This document shows, in pieces, positions 47,732 through 60,071 of a DNA stretch of 64,000 bases (positions are counted from its first letter, which is position 1; every line of letters starts with the position of its first letter). This stretch comes from Cryptomeria japonica (lineage: Eukaryota; Streptophyta; Pinopsida; Cupressales; Cupressaceae). The stretch lies in contig NC_081407.1 in assembly GCF_030272615.1 (NCBI RefSeq), positions 379,709,179 to 379,773,178 of the forward strand, in the 5' to 3' direction. Both the position numbers and the translations under genes were made by a program. The notes under the pieces were generated by a model that was given only the letters and a program-made list of their open reading frames with translations, made no database searches and was not told where the DNA came from.

Positions 47732-49646
47732 TGTAATTTCTATCTATATGTCTCTAAGATAGTAGTATGTCATATGTGTACTTTATTGTTAAAGTCTCTC
47801 TATTTTTTTCTTTTCATTAGAGCATTAATAAAATGAATCTCATGTTTTCTTTAAAGATAAAATTACAATCTTGGTGAAGATATGAATTAGAGTTCAAGTG
47901 TTACTTTTCTCCGAGCTACGGTGTGTATTTAGTAATATAATACAACTTTTTCCTAATGTATAAAAGTTAACCTTGTATTCAATGAACTACATATAGATTT
48001 GTGCGTAGAGGGAAGTGCATTGAGAATAAAGTAGTCTTTTATAATTTATGGAGGAAAATTCTAGTGAAATGACTGGAGTGGAATCAATGGAGGCAATTGT
48101 TTAAATTGTTTTGCACCAAATTAACATAATTTTTACGGTTGATTGTCAAAATGAGGTTGCCCACTCCAAATAATGGAACACCTTCAACATAACCACCCAA
48201 GTAAATCACCAATTAGTTACCAATCGATCGTGTTACTATTTTTTAAAGGAGTAATATTAATAAATTAAATTTCAAGTAGCAAGTACTAATTATTATACTA
48301 ATATCATTATTAATATTATTATTAATAATAATTAAATGTCATTTTTAAAAAAACTAATAATAATTTTAATACCAACTTTAATATTATTAATTAATTAGTG
48401 ATAAGTTTAGTAAGTTATTAGTAATATTGTAAATATTAGTATAGTGTGATGGTTAAGTTGTAGTAATGTTTTTCTTTCCATCAAGGTTCAAATCCCATTG
48501 GGGTGTTATTATTGAATGGTTATATTGGGGATGAGGTCCCTCATTTATGACTTCACTGGTTCTAATATTAATATTTCTATTTAGGAATTCTAATACTAAT
48601 GGTAGCAAAATTATGCCATCTAATGGTGATAATAATATTCTCAGTGACACCAATAACACAAATATTATGATGAAAGTATTGATGTATAAGTGTGGCATTT
48701 GTGAATTATAGAAATTTCACAATAATAACATTTCTATTAACATCAAACTTATGCACTCATTAGATGGTATTATGAGACTCTAGTATTACATTTCGGTACA
48801 ATACTTAATTAATTTATTACATATGAATGCCTATAGGGTGAAATATATGCATTCACATAGAGTAAACGGACATTGCCTTAACTTCAACAATTGAACACCG
48901 CCATTATTACCCAAGTTTTGTAAAGGACTCTTTTAGTGACTACTAAGGGTGGTCATGATGAATACAGTATAATTGATGATACTAAGCAATGGAACTTTAC
49001 TTTTTCAAGATCTTGACAGACTATGGGTAAGTAAAAATATTAATTTCAACATGAAAGGGTGTGTGCGATGGACTTTTCACACCCAATTGGATTTTCCCTA
49101 CCCACTTCCTCACTCTCGAGTGACATGTTGGAATGTTTTTTACGTGAGCAACATAATCTGATGCCTAATGCATCACTAATTCAAGAGCATCTAGGATTTA
49201 GAAGCAATCTTATGTCATCCAAAAATATTGTTCATTTTTCAATAAGGGCTAAATTGGCAAGGTTAATATTTTTAGTAAGTTTCTTTTTGTGCATGTATGA
49301 ACATAAAAACTTACATCATGGATTGAAACTAAAATATGAAGTGAATGGTAAAATAATAATCTCAATATCTGTGGAACTCAAGAGACATTAAAAATTGTGT
49401 TCTAGAAATTTTCTTCAATACAGTTTAAAATTTAAATTTGAGGCCCTTATATGCCTCATAAAGGTCCAAAATTTGGCAAAATATTGCTTTACAAAATTTG
49501 GCAATATAGATCTCTTCACTAGATTTCCAATAATATATAATGATTAAATATCTTATGGTTGTATCAAAACTTATTACTCTTAGAATTTATTCTACTAAAA
49601 TCAAAAGTTTCAATTTCCAATAAAATATCTTCTTAAGTGACAAGAT
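47732..49646. other. AT-rich intergenic stretch
   Basis: Contains an A/T palindrome-rich part around 48250-48420 and a 110-codon ORF (49059-49391 +) whose product is not recognised. No gene is supported. Confidence 0.5.
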
Positions 49647-50095
49647 GGATAAAATCTGAAAATATTATAAACCCATAAAACTAGTGCAAATGAATAGATA
49701 TCTAAACTATGAATGCAAATGATACGAAATCAAAGTAGCAACACAGAGTTAGTCTCTAAGAGAGTAATGCAAATTCTAGAAGAAAAATATCATTAAGAGG
49801 ATGCGCAATCAAGAGATGTGAAATACAAGCCAGGTAGCATGCTTTTATAGACCAGGGAGAGGGAAGAGGTGGCAATACCGACCAATCAAGAGCAACCATC
49901 TCTTGGACTAAAGATAGAAAGTATCTTCCCAAGATAGAAAATGGATGCACACATGTAGGAAGGTGACACCTCATAACCACTCACCTAATTAAGCATGATT
50001 TATTAACCTAAGCAAGATTAAAAGCAATGTAGAAAAAACCTAGGAATATAGGGAAAAAATAAATAACCCATAGGAAATAAAAACCTACACTAACA
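49647..50095 (-). repeat. 3' LTR of copia element 1
   Basis: 449 bp, near-identical to 55569-56015. On the minus strand it starts TGTTAGTGTAGG and ends 'cagattttatcc', where the other LTR ends in TCA. The terminal CA is therefore mutated here. Confidence 0.93.
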
Positions 50096-50108
50096 CCCCC
50101 CCATATGC
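50096..50108 (-). other. Polypurine tract of copia element 1
   Basis: On the minus strand, a run of seven G directly precedes the LTR start TGTTAG, as required for plus-strand priming. Confidence 0.75.
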
Positions 50109-50264
50109 GAAGCTTAGGTGGATGGAGAAATAGGTCCTGGCAAATCAAGCCTAATGAGGTACCCATGTACATAAAATTCCCCCAAAAAGAGAGAGAAAAG
50201 AGACCCCCCCAAGAGTAGAGAGAGTCAGGACTCTTATTGAGAGGAAGAAGCCCCCCAGAAGATG

Positions 50265-53200
50265 AAGCATCCCGCACCCCAGCAAAGCTCGCAAATGAAG
50301 GAACTTGCTCTCAGTGAAGGGTTTGGTGAAGATATCAAAAACCTTCTCAAAAGTCAGACAGTAGCGAAGGTCGATGACGTGGCCATGGATGAGCTCTTTG
50401 ATGTAGTGTGTGTGGATCTCAATGTGTTTGGTCCGCTGATGATGGACTGGATTTTGTGAGATCTAAATGGCACTCTGGTTGTCACAAAATATGACTAATG
50501 GTCATCTGATCTGGATACCAAACTCAGTGAGGAGATTTTGAAGCCAAATGGCCTCAGTGGCGACATTCACAGCCCCCCGATACTCAGCCTCAGTAGAAGA
50601 TAGAGCAATAGCAGACTGCTTCTTGCTCAACCAACAAATAGGACTTGAACCAAGTGAGAAGTTGTAACCTGAAGTAGACTTACAATCTTGAGAATCGCCC
50701 ACCAAATCTAAATTTGTGTAGCCCACCAAGTCAAGCTCAATGCCCATTGCGTAGTGAATCCCAAAACTGTGAGTACCCTAAATGTAGTGAAGGATTCTCT
50801 TGGCTACTTTCTAGTGCAACTCATGAGGCTCCTACATGAATCGAGAGACCATGCCTACAGCATATGAAATGTCAAGTCTCGTATGAGTCAAATAAATGAG
50901 ACTCCCAACAACCTATCAGTACAAAGTGCCATCAACAAGTGGAGAAGAACACTGAGCCTCAAGTATGACTCTTGAAAGAAAGGGAGTCGGAGCAGGCTTA
51001 CAATCATCTATATGAAACCTCAAGAGCAAATTTAGAGCATACTTGGACTGGTTGATGGTGATCCCAGAAGAAGACTAGTAGATCTCAATCCCGAGAAAGT
51101 AATGCAACAAGCCCAAGTTAGTCATCAAAAACCTGTCATGAAGGGCATTTTTGACAGCCCCAATAGTCGATGAAGAACTCTCTGTGATCAACAAGTCATC
51201 AACATTCAGAACCAAAACCTGGAGTGAATCATCTTGTTGTAGAATGTAGACATTGGGACCAGAATGGCACTGAGTGAACCCAACTGATAGAAGGAAGGAG
51301 TCCATCTTGGCATACCAGGCCCGAGGAGCCTGTTTGAGGCCATAGAGAGACTTCTGAAGATGACACACAAGTGAAGAATCTTGAAGGAACCCCTGTGGCT
51401 GCTCCATGTAGATCTCCTCTTGAAGGTCACCGTGAAGAAAAGCACTCTTCACATCCATCTGGTGCACTTCCCAATGATTAGCTGCAACAATGGCAAGAAC
51501 AAGTCGGATGGAATTCATTCGAGCAACTAGCGCAAAAGTCTTGGAGTAGTCAATCCCAAGAACCTAGGAGAATCCTTTGGCAACCAAGCGAGCCTTATAC
51601 TTGTCAATCGACCCATCTGCTGCAAATTTTGTCCAATAGATCCACTTACATCAAACAAGTTTTCTTCCCTTAAGAAGATGGACAAGATCCCAAGTGTGGT
51701 TCCTCATTAAGGAACTATACTCCTCTTGCATAGCTATATCCCACTCAGGAATACCAAAAGCCTCCTGAAAAGACTGTGGATCTGAGGCAGTAGCAATGAA
51801 GACATGTGGAGCACCCTGGAACTGTGAACGAGTCCGCCTGGTGTCTGATGGATCCCCAACCCAATCACCTACAGATTGTAAGGTCTGTCTAGCCCAAAGT
51901 GTACCGAAAGATGGAGAATTTGGAGGAGAATCATCAACCTCTGAACGATGACTAGGAGAGGAAGGAGGTGAGTCCTCTGAATCGCTCTCTGCATCAGAAG
52001 TGGAGGTAGAAGACTACTCAGGTGAATCTGACTCATCAGAGGAGCTGTCATGTATCCCAAGTGACTCCAATGCCAAAGTAGGAGTTGGAGAAGTGGTAGA
52101 AAGTGAGCTCGAAGAGCCCTCCTCAAACTGAACACTCCTCTCAATGAACAACTCATGTGTAGTAGGGTGGAGCAACCGATAACCCTTCACACCATCAGGA
52201 TAACCTACAAATATGCAAGGTCTTCTTTGCAGATCCAACGCCTTGTGTTTCTCTATAGGAATGTGGGCCCATGCAGGAGAACCAAAAACTCAGAAGTGCT
52301 TAACTGATGGTTTTCGACCGCTCCAAGCTTCAAAAGGAGTGACTCTCTTCAAGGCTCGATGAGGAACACGGTTCTGGATATAACAAGCACAGTTAATGGC
52401 CTCTGCCCAATACTATGGTGTAAGAGATCTAGAGTGAATCATGCAGTTTGCCATTTCCTTCAAAGACCTATTCTTCCATTCTACCACACCATTATGCTGA
52501 GGATTGTATGGAACTGAATGTTGCAAATCAATTCCCTCTGAAGTGCAAAACCTCTCAACTCGATGGTTGACAAACTCACCACCATTGTCAGTGTGCAAAA
52601 CTTTGATGGCTTTCCCAAATTGCTTCTCTACAAAAGTTTTGAAGTCCTGAAACTGATCAAATACCTCAAACTTCTGTTTGAGAAATTACACCCAAGTATA
52701 TCAGGAAAATTTATCAATGAATGTGAGGACATATCTAGCCCTGTTGAATGAAGGATGCTGGAATGGACTAGTCAAATCACCATGAACTAACTTCGGTATC
52801 TATGAAGCTCTCCATGCCTTTCCTTTATCAAAATTTTCCTTGGGATGCTTACCATGTATGCAACCTTGGCAAACACCACTTGAAAACTAAACTGAAGGCA
52901 ACCCTGTGACCATACTCTATTGGTTGAGCTGCTGCAAGTAGCGGAAGTTAAGATGGCCAAACCGCTCATGCCATAATCTACTCACATCATTGGAATAAGT
53001 GAGAAAAACAGTCGAAGGAGGATCAGGAGAAAAGTGAGAAAATAGATAAAGTCGTGATTGATGATCTGCTCTCCCAATTGCAACTGTAGAATCACTGTGC
53101 AACTCATGAATCTCCATTGAATCAGGAGTGAACTCAACTCGCTTGCCTGAACCTTTGTGAGTGATCTGGTATACTGATAGGAGATTAGTTTATAATGAGG

Positions 53201-54371
53201 GAACACAAAGAACATCATCAAATGTGCCATCCCCCACATCAACAGACCCTCTCCCACACACCTCAATAGGAGTGTCATCACCCATCAAAATAGAAGGCAT
53301 AGTACACGGCTCCAAAGATGCAAATTCTTCCTTAGATGAAGCCATGTGGTGTGAAGCACCCGAATCAAGAACCCAAGTGGATGGTGAAGAAGAAAATGCA
53401 ACAAGGGCCTTTCCCTTTCCTTTCCCCTTACTATTTTCTTTTGCCTTGTTAGACCCCTCACTAGAACTCTGTTTAATTGACTCAGGAACATTGATATTAT
53501 TCTTCTCAAGAATATGTGTCAAGTGATCAATTTGTTTCTTCAGACATTTATGTTCATCATGACCAGGTCTTTTACAATAGGCACATTGGACCTTCTCCTT
53601 CTTAGGCTTGTCACCCTTGGAAGATTGGGTCTCATTAGTTGCTTTTAAAGTAGCTAATGTTTGATCCTTCTTCTCCTTGCTATTCTTCTACTTTTTATCC
53701 TTACTATTGTTACTACTACTTTGTCCTTTCTATTCTTTTGTGCCTTGGTTGGCAACTAGGGCATGTGACTTAGAGGACTTAAGAGTGCCCATCTAAATTA
53801 GCTTATCCTACTCCTGAGTGAGAGAGATAACAAAATCATCTAGAGATGGCATGGTAAATTGTGTACCAAGTGCACCCTTAGTAGCATAGAAGGTAGAAAC
53901 AAACACAGAATATTTTGAATTTAGCTTAGAGAGGATACTAAGAATCAATTGTTCATCTTTCTTTTCAATTCCACATTGTTTTAACTGCAGCCTTAGTGAT
54001 TTCAATTTAGTGAAGAAATCCTGGATTGTGTTGAAATTGTCTGGACTTAAACTAATTAGTTCATTTTCCAACATATGACCCCTCATTGAATCTTGTGTGC
54101 CAAATAGTGTTTCTAACTTTTTCCAGATTTTATTTGGTGAATTTAAAGACTTAATGTGAAAGGGAAAGTCAAGAGAAACAGACAAACACAATGTTCCATA
54201 TGCCTCATCACATTTGTTAAACCACTTAGGCTTATCTTCATCTTTAGCAGGTTCGGTTTCAAGCCCCATAGTTATCCTATGTAATCCAGCTTTCCTTAAG
54301 TAGATTGTCATGAGTGATTTCCACTCAAAGTAGTTATATGGAGTTAGGATAGGCACTATTATTTGATCCAT
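50265..54371 (-). pseudogene. gag-pol of copia element 1, multiple stops
   Basis: Gag starts at M (54371) with MDQIIVPILTPYNYFEWKSL and includes the UBN2-type core to 53808. Then come a CCHC knuckle CAYCKRPGHDEHKC (about 53541-53582), protease WVLDSGASHHMAS (about 53340), and the integrase zinc part LWHERFGHLNFRYL with CQGCIHGK. The integrase core follows (VLHTDNGGEFVNHRVERFC, PYNPQHNGVVEWKNRSLKEM), then reverse transcriptase (QMDVKSAFLHGDLQEEIYME, SLYGLKQAPRAWY, VLNVDDLLIT) and RNase H (STSGYNFSLGSSPICWLSKK, SSTEAEYRGA, CDNQSAI). Frames are mostly continuous but punctured by stops, many where Gln or Arg is expected (CAG to TAG, CGA to TGA), consistent with C-to-T decay of methylated DNA. Only Gag (203 codons with leader) and RT (147 codons) remain open at length. 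The RT catalytic box reads NVDD for YVDD. Confidence 0.92.
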
Positions 54372-55556
54372 GATGAAGAAGTGCAGAGAAAAAAAAAGGT
54401 CGAAAGGAAGAGAACACAATCAAGACAACCCCTCCCCCCCTTTTCACTCAATCAAAGACCCCCCCCAAAAAAAATTATGGTTTGGCACTTTATATTAGTG
54501 CGTTTACAACTACCACTAGCAAGAAATACTAAGTGGTCTTGATTTCAATGCATTACAAAATCCTCATGAAAAGCATGTGCTAAGAATGAACTTTTGGCAC
54601 AATATCCAGAAAAAATAAATAGCACCACTGCAATCTACACGAAAAATCATGCACTTTCAAAAAAATAATCAACTCGATACAAGGTCATATGTGAAAGTTA
54701 TGATCCTCCAAAGTTCACAAAACAAGAACTGTGCAGTGTCACGACTGAGAATTTGCAATTTTAGAAAAATCTCTCAATCAAAATCAAAAAATGGCTACAC
54801 TAGTGCATAGAGCACGAATAAATATCCATAATAAAAAAAAAAATCATGGAAAATGAAGTCCGTATGAGCAAGAACAAAGCATTTGAAAAAGGCCTTCAAA
54901 ACTGCAATAGCCAACGGAGAGGGGTCCTGCTGTAACTTTATGAGTGCATTTCTACAAAAGATACAGTCGGCATTCAAAAACTAAAAGATACCCAGATAGT
55001 TTTTTTTGTGCTGCGAACAAAACCCAGAAGGCGTTTTTCTTTTTGATGTATAGAAGATGTAGATCCAGTGTAAATAGAATGACTTTAGATGCAAAAAATG
55101 ACCCTAGCAACCAAAACATGGCATGCAAAGGCTGAATCGGCTACCAAAGTCAAAAGAAGGAATGCTGGAACCTGCAATATTGATTGAAAACACCAAATAT
55201 GCAAGATGGTTGTCAGATTTGATCTTGAAACCCTAGTTTTGCAACTGTGTATGACGATCTCTAATTTTCGTGAAATGAAAAACCAGATTTAACTTTCTCA
55301 AGCCTCCTGGACGCATTGGAACAGCTACAGATGCTTCCAGTATAACCAGAAATGTTGCAATCACCCAGATTTCATAAAACACGTGCAAACCCTAGTGATA
55401 AAAAAAATTCGTCAAACTTTTCTGATTCTCAAGATCATCCAAAGATTCAAGAGAAGAGCATACTGGGTTTTTTGAAAACTATAATAAGATTTATTAGCAC
55501 CCCCCCCCTGAATCTCTCAAACATGGAAACTAAAATCTACTCTTGCACATAGAATC
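54372..55556 (-). other. 5' leader of copia element 1
   Basis: About 1.2 kb between the PBS and the Gag ATG, with poly-C/G and A runs and no long ORF. Confidence 0.6.
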
Positions 55557-55568
55557 GCTCTGATACCA
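55557..55568 (-). other. Primer binding site (initiator Met-tRNA)
   Basis: On the minus strand TGGTATCAGAGC follows the 5' LTR directly. This is the usual complement of the plant initiator methionine tRNA 3' end in copia elements. Confidence 0.9.
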
Positions 55569-56015
55569 TGATAAAATCTGAAAAGATTATAAACCCAGAA
55601 AACTAGTGCAAATGGATAGATATCTAAACTATGAATGCAAATGATATGAAATCAAAGTAGCAACACAGAGTTAGTCTCCAAGAGAGTAATGTAAATGCTA
55701 GAAGCAAAATAGCATTAAGAGGATGCAAAATCAAGAGATGTGAAATACAAGCCAGGTAGCATGCTTTTATAGACCAGGGAGAGGGAAGAGGTGGCAATAC
55801 CGACCAATCAAGAGCAACCATCTCTTGGACTAAAGATAGCAAGTATCTTCCCAAGATAGAAAATGGATGCACACATGCAGGAAGGTGACACCTCATAACC
55901 ACTCACCTAATTAAGCATGATTTAACCTAAGCAAGATTAAAAGAAGTGTATAAAAAACCTAAGAATATAGGGAAAAAATAAATAACCCACTAGGAAATAA
56001 AAACCTACACTAACA
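55569..56015 (-). repeat. 5' LTR of copia element 1
   Basis: 447 bp. On the minus strand it begins TGTTAG and ends TTATCA. The short ORF repeated in both LTRs (55624-55902 and 49756-49980) is not a gene. Confidence 0.93.
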
Positions 56016-59000
56016 AATTGGACTTTTGGCACCCAAATCAAACTTATAATTTCTAGTTTATTTTAGGGTGATCATATTTTTTACAATAAAAAAAGGAAAA
56101 TAGGAGGCTTACAAATGACAATCAATGATTGCAGATTGTGCCTCTGACATACATATTTTTGTAATTAGAAATTCCATGTAGTTTGTAAGGAGGGAACCCT
56201 CCATAAAGAGAAAATAAGAGTTTAGTCCTCCTAACAAGTCAATTTTACAAATAAGGAGGTTACCGCCCAAATCAATACCAATTTATTTTAAGAAGTCCAC
56301 TCAAATAGAAAGGGCAACCAAAAGTTTGGCATCCATGTGAGGCAAGGTTCTTCTAATTTATTCAACTTGGATCAATTTTGCATAGGATAAAGGAGTTGGG
56401 ATTAAAAAAAAATTATAACTACATAAGTAAATATTTCACCACAATCTATCTAGCCATAGACACAACTAGAATATCTTGATTAAGGACATCGAGAGACCAT
56501 TTAATCTCTTTAAAATAGAGTTTCCCACATTAAAACATTATTTAGTCAAAGTGTGCTCTTGTGTAGAGTGTGTTTTAAATAAAACAACAAACAACCCTTT
56601 TTGAATGACGCAAAAAAATGAAACATGTATTCCAAGTTTTTCCCCCATGCACAAAAAAAGAAATCATCCATAAACCTCATAGTCAAGAGTTTATTTTTAT
56701 CTGGAGAAATAGAAAGGTTAGCAATATTCCTAAGACTTTGTTCCTCCTTATTCAACACATCAAGCATATCCTTATTAAGACAACAACCAATCTATTCAGA
56801 CCAGAAGTGGCTAGCTTACATTATTTTGTTTCAACGTCTCCACCATAGAACCCTCCATATTCATGAATGTTGAATATTATAGATGTGGGAACCCGTTCCC
56901 TCTCTTCACTCGACACCACATCCTTGACTTCCCTTCCATCCATATTAAAACCTCCTTTTTCCCTTTGTACCTTTGGTGGTTCCTTTGAGGTACCACCACC
57001 TCTAGAAATTAAATGCCCTATGCAGTCACCTTAATGAAGGGATATTTTATTAATTATAAAATTTTGTAAAGGGAAACAAAGACAAGCACATGAAATAGAA
57101 AAAATAAAACAAAAATCACTAAACAACAACCTCTAAAGCTCATACAAAGAATTATAAATGATTTCAAGACTGGCCAATTGGAAAAAAAATGAACTAGAAG
57201 GCCAAAGCAAGGTCATACCAAGTCTACAATGGATACCAAGTCTACCATGGATGGTGGCTTTTCACCTCCTCCAAACCTAAGCACTCATTCCAACCTTTCC
57301 CTCTAATTTTCTTAATTGCATTAAATATTTTTATGTTGTGATAATGCATACAAATATCCTTTAATTTGAATTTTATGGTCATTTACATGTCAAATAATCA
57401 ATAACAATAATTTTTCAATATTTGAACTCGTTGATTTTCCATCATTTGACTGTTGCAAGTGAGATTTATTAAGTCTTTTACTATTGGTTAGAAGCACTCA
57501 CCAAATTAATACCCATGCAATCATAATTAAAATTTGATATGAACTATTCGTTAATATAAAAGCTTAGTGTTGCATTAATAGATTCTATGAGAATTGTTGA
57601 AGTAATTTTTAATAATTCAAAGATTGAAATAAAAAGGAGATAGGATAAAATAAAATAGTAAGACACAGAGTAGATTGGTTTTTTAATAAACCATCTCTCA
57701 AGCAAATCAAAATTTATATGTCTATTAAGATACAAATAATAGTTTTGAAATAAAATAAGATAATATTTAAGTAAATAAACCAATTTTAATTTATGAATTA
57801 TTTTAGATAGATGTGTTTAAAATATTTATATTAGTTAAATAGATATACATAATAAATTGATATCTTAGTAAATTTATATTATACATAATGTATTTTTTTT
57901 TGGAGATGTTTGATTAGATTGTAAATTGTGTTTTTTTTAAGTCATAAGATTGACCAAAATTTATGATATTTTGAAGGTGTATTTTTTTTGGAGGTTTTTT
58001 TATTAGATTGTAAATTGTGTTTTTTTTTTCGACAATCATAAGATTGACCAAAAATTATGATATTTTGAAGGTGCAAACATAAAGAATTGACAAAATTGAA
58101 TGTGAAAGTGAAATTATGAACCTAATGAAAGTTTTACATATTTGAACTAAATCAAACCATGAATAAATTTAATAACCATAAATATTATAAGAATAATAGA
58201 TCTTAAAAAAACATTCTGAGATATGCTCAGCAGTCCATGGAACGTATCCAACAAACAAACAAAACCAAAATTTATTTTTCTACAGAATTAATTATCAAGC
58301 TTATAATCACTAGGAAATAAGAGTCATGTTTGTCAAGCACTCGATTTTGATTATTACAGCTATGACGGAGATATATGAGCATTATTCTATAGTCCATAAA
58401 TTGTGTAGGCCACGACAAAAACATGTGGGCCGCCCCATTTGGACATTTGAACCTACACTGTGAAATTAGTCCAAAGGCTACCATCAAACCTTTATAACGA
58501 CGAGCTCAACAAAATGGAAGTATTATCCTCCTCATCGACTGTAAGAAAACCAAGAGTTATTCATGATTTGTATTTGTGAAAATATAAAAATTAATTTATT
58601 GTATAAATATTACAAATTGACGTGTTAATATGTTAATAAATAAGGTAAAAAAATTTGAAAATTAATTATACTTCACTTTAGTTAAGATTCATGCATATGA
58701 AACAAATCATTGTATGGTTCAGTGATCTTTGCAATTGCAAAACTTGTCTTACACGAGAATAGAACCTTGACTCATGGAGCTAGACTAACAAGGAATTAAG
58801 TATAATAGATTCAGTCCATTGTACTTATTGGAATATAGGTTGATGGATAGATACATTGTTTAGGAACTTGTCAAGCCCTTATATAAAATATTTTATATGT
58901 TTTGTATAATAATCAAAGATAATGTCTAAAATTATGGATCTTGATATATACTCTAATAAAATTATTGCATATCTATCATAAATATATTATAAATGATTCC

Positions 59001-59564
59001 TCTATGACATATGCATGCATTAGGACATATTGGATTAACTATAACAACATATTATATAGTTAAAATGAAAAAGTGCTAGGTCAATAGCCAATAGGAGAAA
59101 TTTAGTGAGGTTTAGTTTAAATTTCAAAACTTAATAGCCAATAGGAGAAAAAGTGCTAGGTCAATAGCCAATAGGTTTAGTTTAAATTTAGTGATTTTCT
59201 TAGTTTTATCTAACTATAATTTAATAATGTTCCAAAAATACAAAAAATAAGAGTATTAAAGAAGAACAAAAGTAATAGATTCGCATAAGTATTACAGTTA
59301 AAACTATATTCTAAATTGAAAATCTTGTAGCCTGAAAAGCTAAAACAATACTATAAATTATAGATTTTCTAGATAGATAATATTCATGTGACGATAACTT
59401 TCATCACCCATTCTCCCAAACACAAAAAATATATGTATTTAGTTTTTATCACTAAATTCTTTAGCCAACTTTTTCTATTTTCCACCAATTTCCACGGGCA
59501 TTGAAAATTCACTGATAGTGTCTGTGAACCCTTTGACACGCAATGCGAGAGAGAAAACATTTTC
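56016..59564. other. AT-rich intergenic stretch with short duplications
   Basis: No gene is seen. A tandem duplication of about 93 bp lies at roughly 57890-58070 ('attagattgtaaattgtgtt' and 'aagattgaccaaaa' in both copies). A shuffled repeat 'gtgctaggtcaatagccaat' occurs at 59073 and 59153. Confidence 0.6.
57890..58070. repeat. ~93-bp tandem duplication
   Basis: Both copies contain 'gattagattgtaaattgtg' or 'attagattgtaaattgtg', a poly-T run, 'cataagattgaccaaaa' and 'tatgatattttgaaggtg'. Confidence 0.85.
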
Positions 59565-59834
59565 TTGGCTTTAAGACAGTTACTTGACTGTTCAACTTCA
59601 TGGCCTCTTGAAGGTGACGCTGCTCTTCCAAAGGACTTTGGCAATTGGAGAATTATTTCAAAACCTGTTTTTACAGTTACTGTGTTTATTCAACTGAAGA
59701 GCAATGGTGCTGCAATGGAGGCTGGAGATACTATTTCGTTGGGTGCGTCGCTTACTGGAAATCAGACAATCATTTCAAATTAGAATGGCACATTTGAGTT
59801 GGGATTCTTCACCCCAAATGGAAGCAACTGGACT
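59565..59834 (+). pseudogene. Bulb-type lectin (S-domain receptor kinase) N-terminal fragment, cut by copia element 2
   Basis: The frame gives a hydrophobic leader (PVFTVTVFIQLKSNGAAMEA) and then GDTISLGASLTGNQTIISN. A TAG at 59781-59783 follows, then NGTFELGFFTPNGSNW in the same frame. This is the start of the B_lectin domain of plant G-type lectin S-receptor-like kinases (DTISxGQSLSGNQTIVSKNGTFELGFFxPGNSxNWYIGIWY). Such proteins are plasma-membrane receptors. Directly after 'NGSNW T' (59834) the sequence switches to the LTR of copia element 2, so the rest of the gene, if it survives, lies beyond the right window edge. The premature TAG shows the locus is a pseudogene, or became one. The start codon at 59565 may not be the true one. 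Confidence 0.75.
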
Positions 59835-60055
59835 TGAAATCAGAAATTGAGAAGAATAGTTTTTTTCATTCATCTGTATTACAATGCGTCTACAGGTACA
59901 TATACTGTCCTATAATCAAGCATGCAGGAACATTATCTACAGGATAGGAAAGAATCAAGCATACAGCAACATTATCTACAGGATAGGAAAAAATCATCTA
60001 CAAGATAGGAAAGAATCATAAGAGAAACGGGAAAGAATCAATCCAAATTGCAACA
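59835..60055 (-). repeat. 3' LTR of copia element 2
   Basis: 221 bp. On the minus strand it starts TGTTGCAATTTGG and ends CTGATTTCA, a proper TG...CA pair. It contains internal repeats of 'attatctacaggataggaaa'. The 5-bp flank on the left is ggact; the partner lies off the window. Confidence 0.8.
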
Positions 60056-60071
60056 CTCCCCCTCAAGTTGG
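60056..60071 (-). other. Polypurine tract of copia element 2
   Basis: On the minus strand ccaacttgagggggag immediately precedes the LTR start TGTTG, the classical copia PPT arrangement. Confidence 0.85.

Larger units (their letters stand above)
49647..56015 (-). mobile_element. Complete Ty1/copia LTR retrotransposon (inactive)
   Basis: The element is on the minus strand: 5' LTR at 55569-56015, PBS, leader, gag-pol, polypurine tract and 3' LTR at 49647-50095. Domain order protease, integrase, reverse transcriptase, RNase H defines copia. I counted about 20 differences between the LTRs by eye (roughly 4%), so insertion is not very recent. The gag-pol has a dozen or more stops. No matching 5-bp target duplication is seen: left flank 'caagat', right flank 'aattg'. 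Confidence 0.93.

Noticed and set aside
49756-49980. 74-codon ORF repeated at 55624-55902
   Set aside because: It lies in the LTRs of copia element 1 and is duplicated only because the LTRs are.
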